Source: a bacterium
GTDB lineage: Bacteria > SZUA-182 > SZUA-191 > JAJRXT01
DNA: 13,766 nt
Assembly: GCA_024277605.1 (NCBI GenBank)
Contig: JAJRUU010000303.1
Span: forward strand, 1 to 13,766
Direction: 5' to 3'
Shown: one piece after another, positions 7,937-13,766 of the stretch
How positions within the stretch are numbered: the stretch's first letter is position 1
How the letters are laid out: each line of letters starts with the position of its first letter
Translations under genes and position numbers: made by a program
The notes under the pieces: generated by a model
Databases searched by the model: none
What the model was told of the DNA's origin: nothing
Seen by the model: the letters and a program-made list of their open reading frames with translations, nothing else

Positions 7937-8929
7937 TCAGAAAAGCAGATAGGGGCTTAAAATATTGCTTTTTCGCTTTAATGTCATGGGGGTATTTATT
8001 GGAAATTCTTCTGCCCCCGCATTGGTAGTGCAAGCGTACTTAAAACCCTCGTTAAGCAGTATATTAACGACATCAGCTGAAAAGTCTTCACTTTTCCCAT
8101 AGGGATAAGCAAAGGTAGTAACCCCCTTTTGTGTTTTATTTTCGATCGTTCTTTTCGACTCAATTATCTCTGCCTTAGCCTCAGGCAGTGAAACGGCGGA
8201 AAGGACAGGATGGGATTTGGTATGCGCTCCAAAGGAAATCCCTGCTCCTGACATTTCTTCTATTTCGTCCCAGGACAGGATAGCCCTATCCTTATATTCC
8301 AGCCCTGGATTCACCTTACAAGCTTTTGCCAATGTGTCTAAATAGCTTTCCCTCTCAGTATTCTCAAACCTTTTCACTTTCATAGCCAGTGCATAAAGCA
8401 GGCCAAGTCTTTACACTGGCTTTGATGAGCAAAATCGCTTTATGTCGTGCCTCATTTCCGATGTGATGTCGGTATATTCATGAGCGGTAGAAACCGCATT
8501 GTATAAAATCCACGAAAGCCGATCATGCCACAACAACCTGTGGCTGCCAACATAATCGGTAACCAGGAAAATCGTTGCCGGAATCCCATGTTTTTTCAGG
8601 ATCGGAAAGGCATAAGTGTAATTATTCCGATACCCATCATCAAAGGTAATTACTACTATATCCCGTTTATCATCACTATCGAATTCTAATTTGCCCAGTT
8701 CACTAAGGTCTGCAATTCTATAGTGTTTTTTAAGAAAGACCATTTGTTTTTCAAAAACATCCGGCCTGGCGGCTACCCCGAATAAAGGGGGTACCTGGTA
8801 ATCCACTTTATGGTAGTTGAGTACAAATATAGCTCGCCGGTCGGTCAATCTACGCCAGATTATTTTGCTTTGGTGAAATCCCCCATAAAAAATCAAGGGC
8901 CTCAGAAAACTTTTCAACCCCACTAACAT
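7937..8929 (-). pseudogene. Polysaccharide deacetylase (NodB/CE4 type) interrupted by an in-frame TAA
   Basis: Two open segments in the same frame, 8929-8411 (172 codons) and 8383-7937 (148 codons), together form one CE4-type deacetylase of about 330 aa. They are separated by TAA at 8413-8411 and nine sense codons (RLGLLYALA). The first part holds the catalytic/metal aspartates in ITFDDGYRNN (about 93-102). The second holds the metal-binding H-x3-H in FGAHTKSHP and the FAYPYG motif. Neither part alone has a complete active site. The lack of any frame change points to a single nonsense substitution, for example from CAA or GAA. No Shine-Dalgarno precedes the ATG at 8383, so separate translation is unlikely. 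Other genes here end in TAA, so general TAA recoding is not supported. The ATG at 8929 has GGGG 3 nt upstream, supplied by the end of repeat copy D. The intact enzyme would remove N-acetyl groups from the polymer. Confidence 0.87.
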
Positions 8930-8933
8930 CTAC

Positions 8934-9056
8934 CCCGATCTATTCATAAATTCAGACTTGGTTCGCAAGACACCCCTTGTGAGATAAGGTTTATGAGCCA
9001 AGGCTTATGAGCCAACGTCCTGAAGAAACAGGCTATGCCTGCCCGAATTTTTCGGG
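8934..9056 (-). repeat. Dispersed intergenic repeat, copy D (internally deleted)
   Basis: This 123-bp copy is on the minus strand. It fills the gap between the sulfatase-like gene's stop, which it abuts, and the deacetylase ATG 5 bp away. The opening hairpin GCCCGAA-AAA-TTCGGGC has a G-C outer pair where copies B and C have A-T, a compensatory change. The middle 60-70 bp of the other copies is missing and replaced by a short CAGGC-ATA-GCCTG hairpin. The 14-bp unit is duplicated (TTGGCTCATAAGCC, then TTGGCTCATAAACC), as in copy B. It ends in TTTATGAATAGATCGGGG. Confidence 0.83.
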
Positions 9057-10541
9057 CTACAAATAACCCAGTGATTTTAATTTTTCAACGGTCGATCTAT
9101 CTATCTGATCAGTATCAACATTGCCGTCGATTTTCTCTTTATTCTCAAGATAAAAGCTATTCATATTCTCATAATATACAACTGCTTTTTGCATCAGGTC
9201 CGAAAAGCTGTTGTCTTTACCGTACAAATTAGTAAGCTCCCCAGGATCATTGGCCAAATCATAACACTCATGATCCCCACGAGAGGAATAGATTAACTTA
9301 CGATCCCGTGTACGCAAACTTAAAAGCCGCCGGTCATATTGCTTTAGCCGGTTTTTATACTCCATCCTCTCCGGGCCGAAAACCTTTATAAGCTCAGAGA
9401 TCGCAAGTTCCGGCTCACGGTTACTAATACCTTTTCCCAGAATATCGTTTCCCTGTATCTGGCGGCCTATTCTTTTATCTTTAATATTCAATGCCGATAA
9501 AATCGTCGGTAAAATATCAACGTTTTGAACAACCTGTGGTATCTTTCCGGTTATTTTAACACTGGCAGGATATTTCATTAATAAGGGTATTTTGATTAAT
9601 TCATCGTATAAACAGAAATAATGAAACATCAACCCATGCTCTCCCAGATTATCTCCATGATCTGAAAGAATAATCAACCAGGTATTATCATAAACCCGGT
9701 TCTTCTTCAGCAGGTGAACAATATTTTTAATAAGACCATCGGTGTAGCGGATGGAATTATCATAAATCGACTGTAAGGTGGAAAAATCATCCGCCTCCAT
9801 TTTACAATCGCCCATAAGAAATTTAAGATGGTCATGATTTATGGAAAGCCTTTTATAGGTTTCTTTAAAGGAAAAGTGCTTTAATGTATGCCCAAGCGGA
9901 GTACGGCAAGGAGAATGAGTTTCCAGAAACTGGAAAAAGGCAAAAAATGGCCCATCCTTGTGTTTGTCGATCCAGGTTGAGAAATCGCTGACAAATCTAC
10001 TACTGCCAGCATCTATCAGCATATCGGCCATGCGTAAAAGCGCTTTGGACGGTTTCTTTTTAAGCTTATCAGTATTGCTCTTTGCAGACTTGCCGACTGC
10101 TTGAGCTTTAGAATTATTACCCCATCTATTTGAAAATCCAGCGGCTATCTCTTTTAGTTCGTCCACACTATATTTTGTATAAAAATCATCAAACCCACGG
10201 TTAAGACCAGTATATTCGGAAACATAAACATTTCTGACAAATCCTGCACAACGATAATCATTTTGCTTGAGAATAACCGGAAGGCTTAATAAGCCCTCAT
10301 CGAGAGTACAGCCGTCGACTAAAAGGCCATGGGCTGATGTATACATACCGGTGAAAAGGCTGGCCACAGAGGGCATAGTCCAATAACTCGAAGAAATGGC
10401 ATTTTCATAAATGGCCAACTCATTCTTTATCGAAGATAAAAAGGGAGTGGTATCATGACGATAACCATAAAAAGGCAGGTTCTTGGCCCGGACAGCATCC
10501 AAAACAATTACAACAATATTCGGTTTCTGGTGATAACCCAT
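9057..10541 (-). CDS. Sulfatase-like AlkP superfamily enzyme without the formylglycine cysteine
   Basis: The sulfatase-fold hydrolase or transferase is 494 aa. D15 in VIVLDAVRA, SDHGDNLGEHG (about 313-323) and the C-terminal YDLANDPGELTNL are sulfatase-family landmarks. The active-site region reads YWTMPSVASLFTG (53-65). Aligned to the sulfatase signature C-x-P-S-R, the modified cysteine is T55 and the arginine is V59. A threonine nucleophile is usual in phosphoethanolamine or phosphoglycerol transferases and phosphatases, so a true sulfatase activity is unlikely. Those transferases normally carry membrane segments, but none and no signal peptide are seen here, so a soluble cytoplasmic enzyme is inferred. 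The C-terminus is LKSLGYL, as in 1316-2929. It lies 38 bp after the preceding AlkP gene, likely in one operon. Its TAG stop abuts repeat copy D. Confidence 0.9.
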   Translation of the reverse strand: MGYHQKPNIVVIVLDAVRAKNLPFYGYRHDTTPFLSSIKNELAIYENAISSSYWTMPSVASLFTGMYTSAHGLLVDGCTLDEGLLSLPVILKQNDYRCAGFVRNVYVSEYTGLNRGFDDFYTKYSVDELKEIAAGFSNRWGNNSKAQAVGKSAKSNTDKLKKKPSKALLRMADMLIDAGSSRFVSDFSTWIDKHKDGPFFAFFQFLETHSPCRTPLGHTLKHFSFKETYKRLSINHDHLKFLMGDCKMEADDFSTLQSIYDNSIRYTDGLIKNIVHLLKKNRVYDNTWLIILSDHGDNLGEHGLMFHYFCLYDELIKIPLLMKYPASVKITGKIPQVVQNVDILPTILSALNIKDKRIGRQIQGNDILGKGISNREPELAISELIKVFGPERMEYKNRLKQYDRRLLSLRTRDRKLIYSSRGDHECYDLANDPGELTNLYGKDNSFSDLMQKAVVYYENMNSFYLENKEKIDGNVDTDQIDRSTVEKLKSLGYL

Positions 10542-10579
10542 CTATCCGGTTACCCCATGATAAGCTGAAAAGTATACGC

Positions 10580-11956
10580 TCACTGATCCCCTGGCTGGCC
10601 GGTGAAATGTTTGAGGATAATATCAGATAAATGTTCTATGTGAAGTTGCCGGTCTATTTCAATCGTATGGGGGAGGATGCAATGCGCATCATGCTGAGTA
10701 TGCATACCGGTGAAACGACTTTTCTCAAATACGTTTTCTTTCTCCATACTCGATTTCAGATCGAATCCATCATGGGCAATACAGACCAAATCAGGACCTA
10801 ATGCTGCATCAGGCCCACTATACAGTTCTTCATTCTCATAAACGTGTTTCATTACCAGCCGCCCCTGGCCGTCTACCAGCTCGGTCAGCCTGTTTTTAAG
10901 CTCAGCGGCAACGCTTTTCCTGTCAGCCGCTTTAACCTCTCCCCTGGGATACTTGTGCTCTGTGTTCACATAAATTCTGGCAGGGTCCATAGCTAAGGCC
11001 CTGGTTCCATAATCTATTTGTTCAAAATATTCCAGCCGGTCATCTTTTTTCAAGAATCCAATCTCTTTCAACCAGACATTGATATTAACTTCCTGCTGTA
11101 TCTCAACAAAGCCATGATCCGACAAGGTCATAAACAGCCCCTCACCGTCTGTTATCTCCATAAAACGTTTAAATAGCCTGCCTATGAGCTTATCCATCTG
11201 CCGGTAGAAATCAACAAATATTTCATGATACGGATGATCTTCCCGGCTTGCCGCATTGAAGAAAAAGTGATTGATCCGGTCTGTTTCTGTAATAACCCCG
11301 ATGAACAGATCCCATGGCTCGCTGTTTAAAAAGTGTGCATAAGCCTCTGAGCGCTTCTCCAGGGCCAATGACGCTTCCTTGAAAAAATCAGCGGGACTGT
11401 TTAGCGCATTTCTAACGTTGATATCAGCAAGATATCCGATTGAGTTAAGATATTCATAAGCTGAAGGCGGATATGTCCCTTTTTGAAAATCAGGACAAAC
11501 AAAACCGGCGGTTAGAATACCGTTTATTTCCAGCGCAGGATAAGTCTGGGGAATATTCAGCACGATGGATCTTAAAGGGGATTCTATTTTATAATGATAT
11601 TTCTCAAGCAGGGTGGAATTTTTGCCGTTTGTTTTTTGGCCCAGAATATCCCAAAGACTGGGAGCCCGCACATCCCTGGAATTTGGAAAGAACATTTTAT
11701 AGCTGTGGGGTTGTAAATCCATAAAACCATATATACCATGCTCCCCAGGATTTACCCCGGTCACAAAAGAGGTCCACGAAGTGGATGAAACATCCGGGAT
11801 AGATGCTTGCATCTGATGCAGCTTAAAATGCTTTTTTATTATCTGCTCGCATTCAGGCAAATAGCCTTTGGCCATATAATCGGATAACAGGCTGCAAGAT
11901 ACCCCGTCAAGCCCGATTACCATTACTTTTTTTGAGTTTTTAGTTTTATCGTTCAT
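10580..11956 (-). CDS. AlkP superfamily phosphohydrolase/phosphodiesterase, COG3379-like
   Basis: This is a complete member of the same type I phosphodiesterase-like branch as 1-1114 and 1316-2929, 458 aa, more divergent and shorter than the latter. Catalytic positions are D17 in VIGLDG, S57 in PDVSSTSW (nucleophile position), D226 and H230 in DRINH, D280-H281 in SDHGF, and a late histidine in TGMHTQHDAH. There is no signal peptide, so it is probably cytoplasmic. It lacks the SLGYL tail of its neighbours and ends in TGQPGDQ. It is the first gene after the repeat-rich gap and may head the transcript. The ATG at 11956 has no convincing Shine-Dalgarno, but it fits the depth of GLDG in the paralogs. 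The substrate is unknown. Confidence 0.9.
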   Translation of the reverse strand: MNDKTKNSKKVMVIGLDGVSCSLLSDYMAKGYLPECEQIIKKHFKLHQMQASIPDVSSTSWTSFVTGVNPGEHGIYGFMDLQPHSYKMFFPNSRDVRAPSLWDILGQKTNGKNSTLLEKYHYKIESPLRSIVLNIPQTYPALEINGILTAGFVCPDFQKGTYPPSAYEYLNSIGYLADINVRNALNSPADFFKEASLALEKRSEAYAHFLNSEPWDLFIGVITETDRINHFFFNAASREDHPYHEIFVDFYRQMDKLIGRLFKRFMEITDGEGLFMTLSDHGFVEIQQEVNINVWLKEIGFLKKDDRLEYFEQIDYGTRALAMDPARIYVNTEHKYPRGEVKAADRKSVAAELKNRLTELVDGQGRLVMKHVYENEELYSGPDAALGPDLVCIAHDGFDLKSSMEKENVFEKSRFTGMHTQHDAHCILPHTIEIDRQLHIEHLSDIILKHFTGQPGDQ

Positions 11957-12002
11957 AGCTTATTCAAGTTAACCATGATGGTTTCGTAAAAAGTCCCCAC
12001 AT

Positions 12003-12030
12003 GTCACCCCGAACGAAGTGAAGGGTCTCG
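12003..12030. repeat. Short dispersed repeat of the CACCC-GAACGAAGTGAAGGGT type
   Basis: The stretch GTCACCCCGAACGAAGTGA and the following AGGGTCTCG can fold through ACCC/GGGT. It resembles a widespread intergenic element of environmental bacteria (CACCCTGAGCGAAGCGAAGGGT), known to me from general experience of such genomes. Only one copy is in this window, so its dispersed nature is inferred. Confidence 0.45.
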
Positions 12031-12075
12031 TATTATATTGAAAACAGCCAATCTCAATGAAATAAGGATACCTTG

Positions 12076-12110
12076 AAAAAGGGGACAGGTCCCCGGGGAC
12101 CTGTCCCCTT
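12076..12110 (-). terminator. Perfect 32-bp GC-rich palindrome, possible intrinsic terminator
   Basis: Positions 12079-12110 are a perfect palindrome with half-site AAGGGGACAGGTCCCC. On the minus strand the hairpin is followed by TTTTT (12080-12076), which fits rho-independent termination of transcripts coming from the peptidase gene. On the plus strand only TT follows. Similar GGGGACAGGTCCCC palindromes are common dispersed repeats in environmental genomes, so a REP-like origin is equally likely. Confidence 0.5.
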
Positions 12111-12120
12111 AACGAAAATG

Positions 12121-12222
12121 AGCTGGGAGATGGACATATTTACCACCGCTGCAGTAGAATCATCCAAAGCCCGACAGACTCCCGTGGCTTAAACTGTTTT
12201 TTGCCACTCTGTTTTAGGAGTG
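12121..12222. other. Unidentified sequence with several overlapping stems
   Basis: AAGCC (12167-12171) pairs with GGCTT (12186-12190). CTCCC inside that loop (12179-12183) can pair with GGGAG at 12125-12129, giving a pseudoknot-like arrangement. GTGGC (12184-12188) can instead pair with GCCAC (12203-12207). CACTC (12205-12209) pairs with GAGTG (12218-12222), flanked by T6 and A7 runs. I compared it by eye with c-di-GMP and cobalamin riboswitches and could not make a convincing match. It may be a mobile-element remnant or an untranslated leader of the AlkP gene. Confidence 0.25.
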
Positions 12223-12242
12223 AAAAAAAGATGGGTCTAAAC

Positions 12243-12347
12243 TAGTGCCATGTCATCCATGTAACGTATGATTGTCATTCCCGCGAAGGCGGGAATCCAC
12301 AAGCTTTGGATGCCGGATCAAGTCCGGCATGACAGACTTGACACTAA
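12243..12347. repeat. Compound REP/MITE-like palindromic element
   Basis: Two adjacent strong hairpins, ATTCCCGC-GAAG-GCGGGAAT (12277-12296) and ATGCCGGA-TCAAG-TCCGGCAT (12310-12330), are enclosed by TGTCAT (12273-12278) and ATGACA (12329-12334). An imperfect outer inverted pair begins at TAGTGCCATGTC (12243) and ends at GACTTGACACTA (12347). The motif CATTCCCGCGAAGGCGGGAATCC is a dispersed palindrome seen in many Gram-negative genomes (general knowledge). No transposase is present nearby. Confidence 0.65.
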
Positions 12348-12499
12348 TAGCTGATTCGACAAGTATTAGCTCAACTTATTTTATCAGTTGAGGTTCTTGA
12401 CAACTTATACGTGTAGTCCCGTAACCCTGTCGAAGGAAAAAACATTAGCGCCACAATGACATTGTTGGGAATCTTTTCAGTTGTTTTTTTAAGCAAAGT

Positions 12500-13726
12500 T
12501 TAATCAGCAAACGGGAACATATCCACTCGACCATAACCATAATATTTATCATTACCAGGCGTCCCAAGATCATCCGCATTCGCTGCCATATGCATCAAAA
12601 CATCGATATTGGTAAAACTGGGATCATAACTAAAGTAAGCGGCCATCACTCCGGCCACATGCGGCGAGGCCATAGAGGTACCTGAAGCCGATGCATAGGC
12701 ATTATCCCAATAGGTAGAGATAATATCGGCGCCCGGAGCTGCTATTTGTACATTTGAAAACCCCCAGTTACTCCACGAAGCTCTGTTAGTACAATCCTGG
12801 AGCGCAGCTACTCCCACTACCTTAGAATAAGAAGCCGGATAGAAATTCCACTCCACACCACTATTACCGGCAGCAGCTACTACAATGGCTCCCTGGGCAA
12901 AGGCGTAATTAACAGCGTCTTTCATGACCGTTCCAGAAAAAAGCCCGCCCCAACTACAATTGATAACCCTGGCTCCATTGTCCACTGCATAGATAATGCA
13001 CTGAGCTAATACTGAATCATAACCACTACCTGTAGCATCAAGTCCCTTAACGGCCATAATGGTTACCTGTTGCAAACCCGCCACACCTATTAAGTTATTT
13101 ATCCCGGCCGCAATAGTACCCGCTACGTGCGTACCATGACCATTATCATCCATCGCATCATTATCATTATTCACAAAATCAAAGTCAATCGATGTGTCTA
13201 CACTGGCAACTAAATCAGGGTGATCCCAATCTACACCGGTATCCACAACAGCCACAATAACATTCCGGTCGCCAGGTTCGACGTCCCAGGCAGCTTCAGC
13301 GCTTATACATGTAGGACCCCACTGTGAGGGATAATATGGATCGTTTGGAGCATAGGCAGCTCGGAATCCAGCAACCTCACTATCGTCCAATACCCTAATC
13401 TCTTTTAAGGCTATATGCCGCTGAAAATCCTCTTCAACGTATTGCACCAACGACTGATCAAGCAATAAACGGTCTTTTATGCTAAGGAACTTATTTTTCG
13501 GAATCACACAAGTCAGTGCCTTTAATTGTGGAATTTCCTTTTTCAGCCGACATCCATATTCGGCCAATATATTTTTTACTTTTGCTTTCAGCGCCGGATT
13601 TGTGGATGGCCGTCCAATGTTTATACGCATTTCGGTAGAACTGCGCCTTTCTATCGCTTGGGCTGCTACGGTTAAAGCCGATACTGAAAAAACCGCCGCA
13701 AATAACATAAGAGTAAATCTATTCAT
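12500..13726 (-). CDS. Secreted subtilisin-like serine peptidase (S8 family)
   Basis: This is an extracellular or periplasmic endopeptidase of 408 aa. A signal peptide covers residues 1-24, probably cleaved after AQA. An inhibitor_I9-like propeptide spans about 34-105 and the S8 domain about 135-408. The catalytic triad is D162 in VVDTGVDWDHPD, H197 in NGHGTHVAGT and S351 in SGTSMASPHVAG, and N288 in AAAGNSG forms the oxyanion hole. All are intact, so it should be active after propeptide removal. It ends in YGYGRVD, typical of the family, with no extra C-terminal domain. The ATG is preceded by AGGGGAG at an ideal distance. The 543-bp repeat-rich gap and the possible terminator separate it from the polysaccharide genes, so a functional link is not shown. 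The thermitase/fervidolysin type is the nearest group by eye. Confidence 0.96.
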   Translation of the reverse strand: MNRFTLMLFAAVFSVSALTVAAQAIERRSSTEMRINIGRPSTNPALKAKVKNILAEYGCRLKKEIPQLKALTCVIPKNKFLSIKDRLLLDQSLVQYVEEDFQRHIALKEIRVLDDSEVAGFRAAYAPNDPYYPSQWGPTCISAEAAWDVEPGDRNVIVAVVDTGVDWDHPDLVASVDTSIDFDFVNNDNDAMDDNGHGTHVAGTIAAGINNLIGVAGLQQVTIMAVKGLDATGSGYDSVLAQCIIYAVDNGARVINCSWGGLFSGTVMKDAVNYAFAQGAIVVAAAGNSGVEWNFYPASYSKVVGVAALQDCTNRASWSNWGFSNVQIAAPGADIISTYWDNAYASASGTSMASPHVAGVMAAYFSYDPSFTNIDVLMHMAANADDLGTPGNDKYYGYGRVDMFPFAD

Positions 13727-13766
13727 CGTCTCCCCTTCTTTCTAAATTTTCAAGAAATGTGACACA

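Larger units (their letters stand above)
11957..12499. other. 543-bp gene-free, palindrome-rich intergenic region
   Basis: I see no credible coding region here. The region is built of short palindromic or repeat-like pieces: a GTTTCGTAAAAAGTC segment at 11981-11994, the elements listed separately at 12003-12110, 12121-12222 and 12243-12347, and three more hairpins. These are CTAATA/TATTAG (12344-12349 with 12364-12369), CTCAACT/AGTTGAG (12370-12376 with 12386-12392), and CCACAAT/ATTGTTGG with one bulge (12451-12468). The last is a weak terminator candidate after the peptidase gene, but its T-run on the minus strand is about 10 nt away. No confident promoter was found. The region marks the boundary between the peptidase and the polysaccharide genes. 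Confidence 0.7.

Noticed and set aside
1129..9056. The four repeats as integron attC sites with the genes as cassettes.
   Set aside because: They lack the RYYYAAC/GTTRRRY core sites, differ in orientation relative to genes that all point one way, and no integrase is present.
12032..12057. TATAAT on the minus strand (12037-12032) as the -10 of a promoter for the AlkP operon, with TTGAGA (12057-12052) as -35.
   Set aside because: The spacer is only 14 nt and there is no extended -10. Shifting the -10 to restore spacing destroys the match.
12110..12240. A c-di-GMP (GEMM) or cobalamin riboswitch upstream of the AlkP operon, prompted by AAGCCACGGGAGTCTG on the minus strand.
   Set aside because: The remaining conserved boxes of either class are missing in the expected positions.
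12243..12347. A CRISPR array or insertion sequence in the palindrome-rich gap.
   Set aside because: There are no regularly spaced identical repeats and no transposase frame.
12395..12425. TTGACA on the plus strand as a promoter.
   Set aside because: No -10 lies at the right distance and no plus-strand gene follows.

Overview
The window is a one-directional stretch: every gene lies on the minus strand, so transcription runs from high to low coordinates. It looks like part of an exopolysaccharide or capsule locus from a Gram-negative bacterium of moderate G+C. Three things suggest this: a chain-length determinant fused to a bacterial tyrosine-kinase-like domain, exported proteins with ordinary signal peptides, and dispersed GC-rich palindromes of a kind I associate with Desulfobacterota and related environmental lineages. 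The lineage is a weak inference.

Layout in transcription order. (1) 13726-12500 encodes a secreted subtilisin-like S8 peptidase. (2) 12499-11957 is a 543-bp gene-free stretch full of palindromic repeats, including a perfect 32-bp palindrome that could act as a terminator. It probably separates the peptidase from the rest. (3) 11956-10580 and 10541-9057 encode two alkaline-phosphatase (AlkP) superfamily enzymes, the second sulfatase-like but without the formylglycine cysteine. (4) 8929-7937 is a polysaccharide deacetylase cut in two by one in-frame TAA, followed 13 bp later by a GT4-type glycosyltransferase (7923-6805). (5) 6592-5294 is an exported GH5-like glycoside hydrolase whose start site is ambiguous. 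(6) 5024-2931 is the Wzz/tyrosine-kinase fusion, with a P-loop that has lost its lysine, and 1 bp later comes a third AlkP enzyme (2929-1316). (7) 1114-1 is a fourth AlkP enzyme that runs off the left edge.

Two patterns stand out. First, four AlkP superfamily enzymes without signal peptides (three of the COG3379 type, one sulfatase-like) sit among genes for polysaccharide synthesis and trimming. This suggests a cytoplasmic phosphoryl-transfer or hydrolysis activity in the pathway; the substrate cannot be read from sequence. Second, the four larger gaps inside the cluster (1115-1315, 5025-5293, 6593-6804, 8930-9056) are almost entirely filled by copies of one 123-190 bp repeat. Two copies are in each orientation, and each begins with a CCCGAA/TTCGGG hairpin.

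Likely division of labour: the glycosyltransferase builds the repeat unit, the (now broken) deacetylase and the exported GH5 enzyme modify or trim the polymer, the Wzz protein sets chain length, and the AlkP enzymes act on a phosphorylated intermediate or substituent. The initiating transferase, flippase, polymerase and outer-membrane exporter are not in this window.
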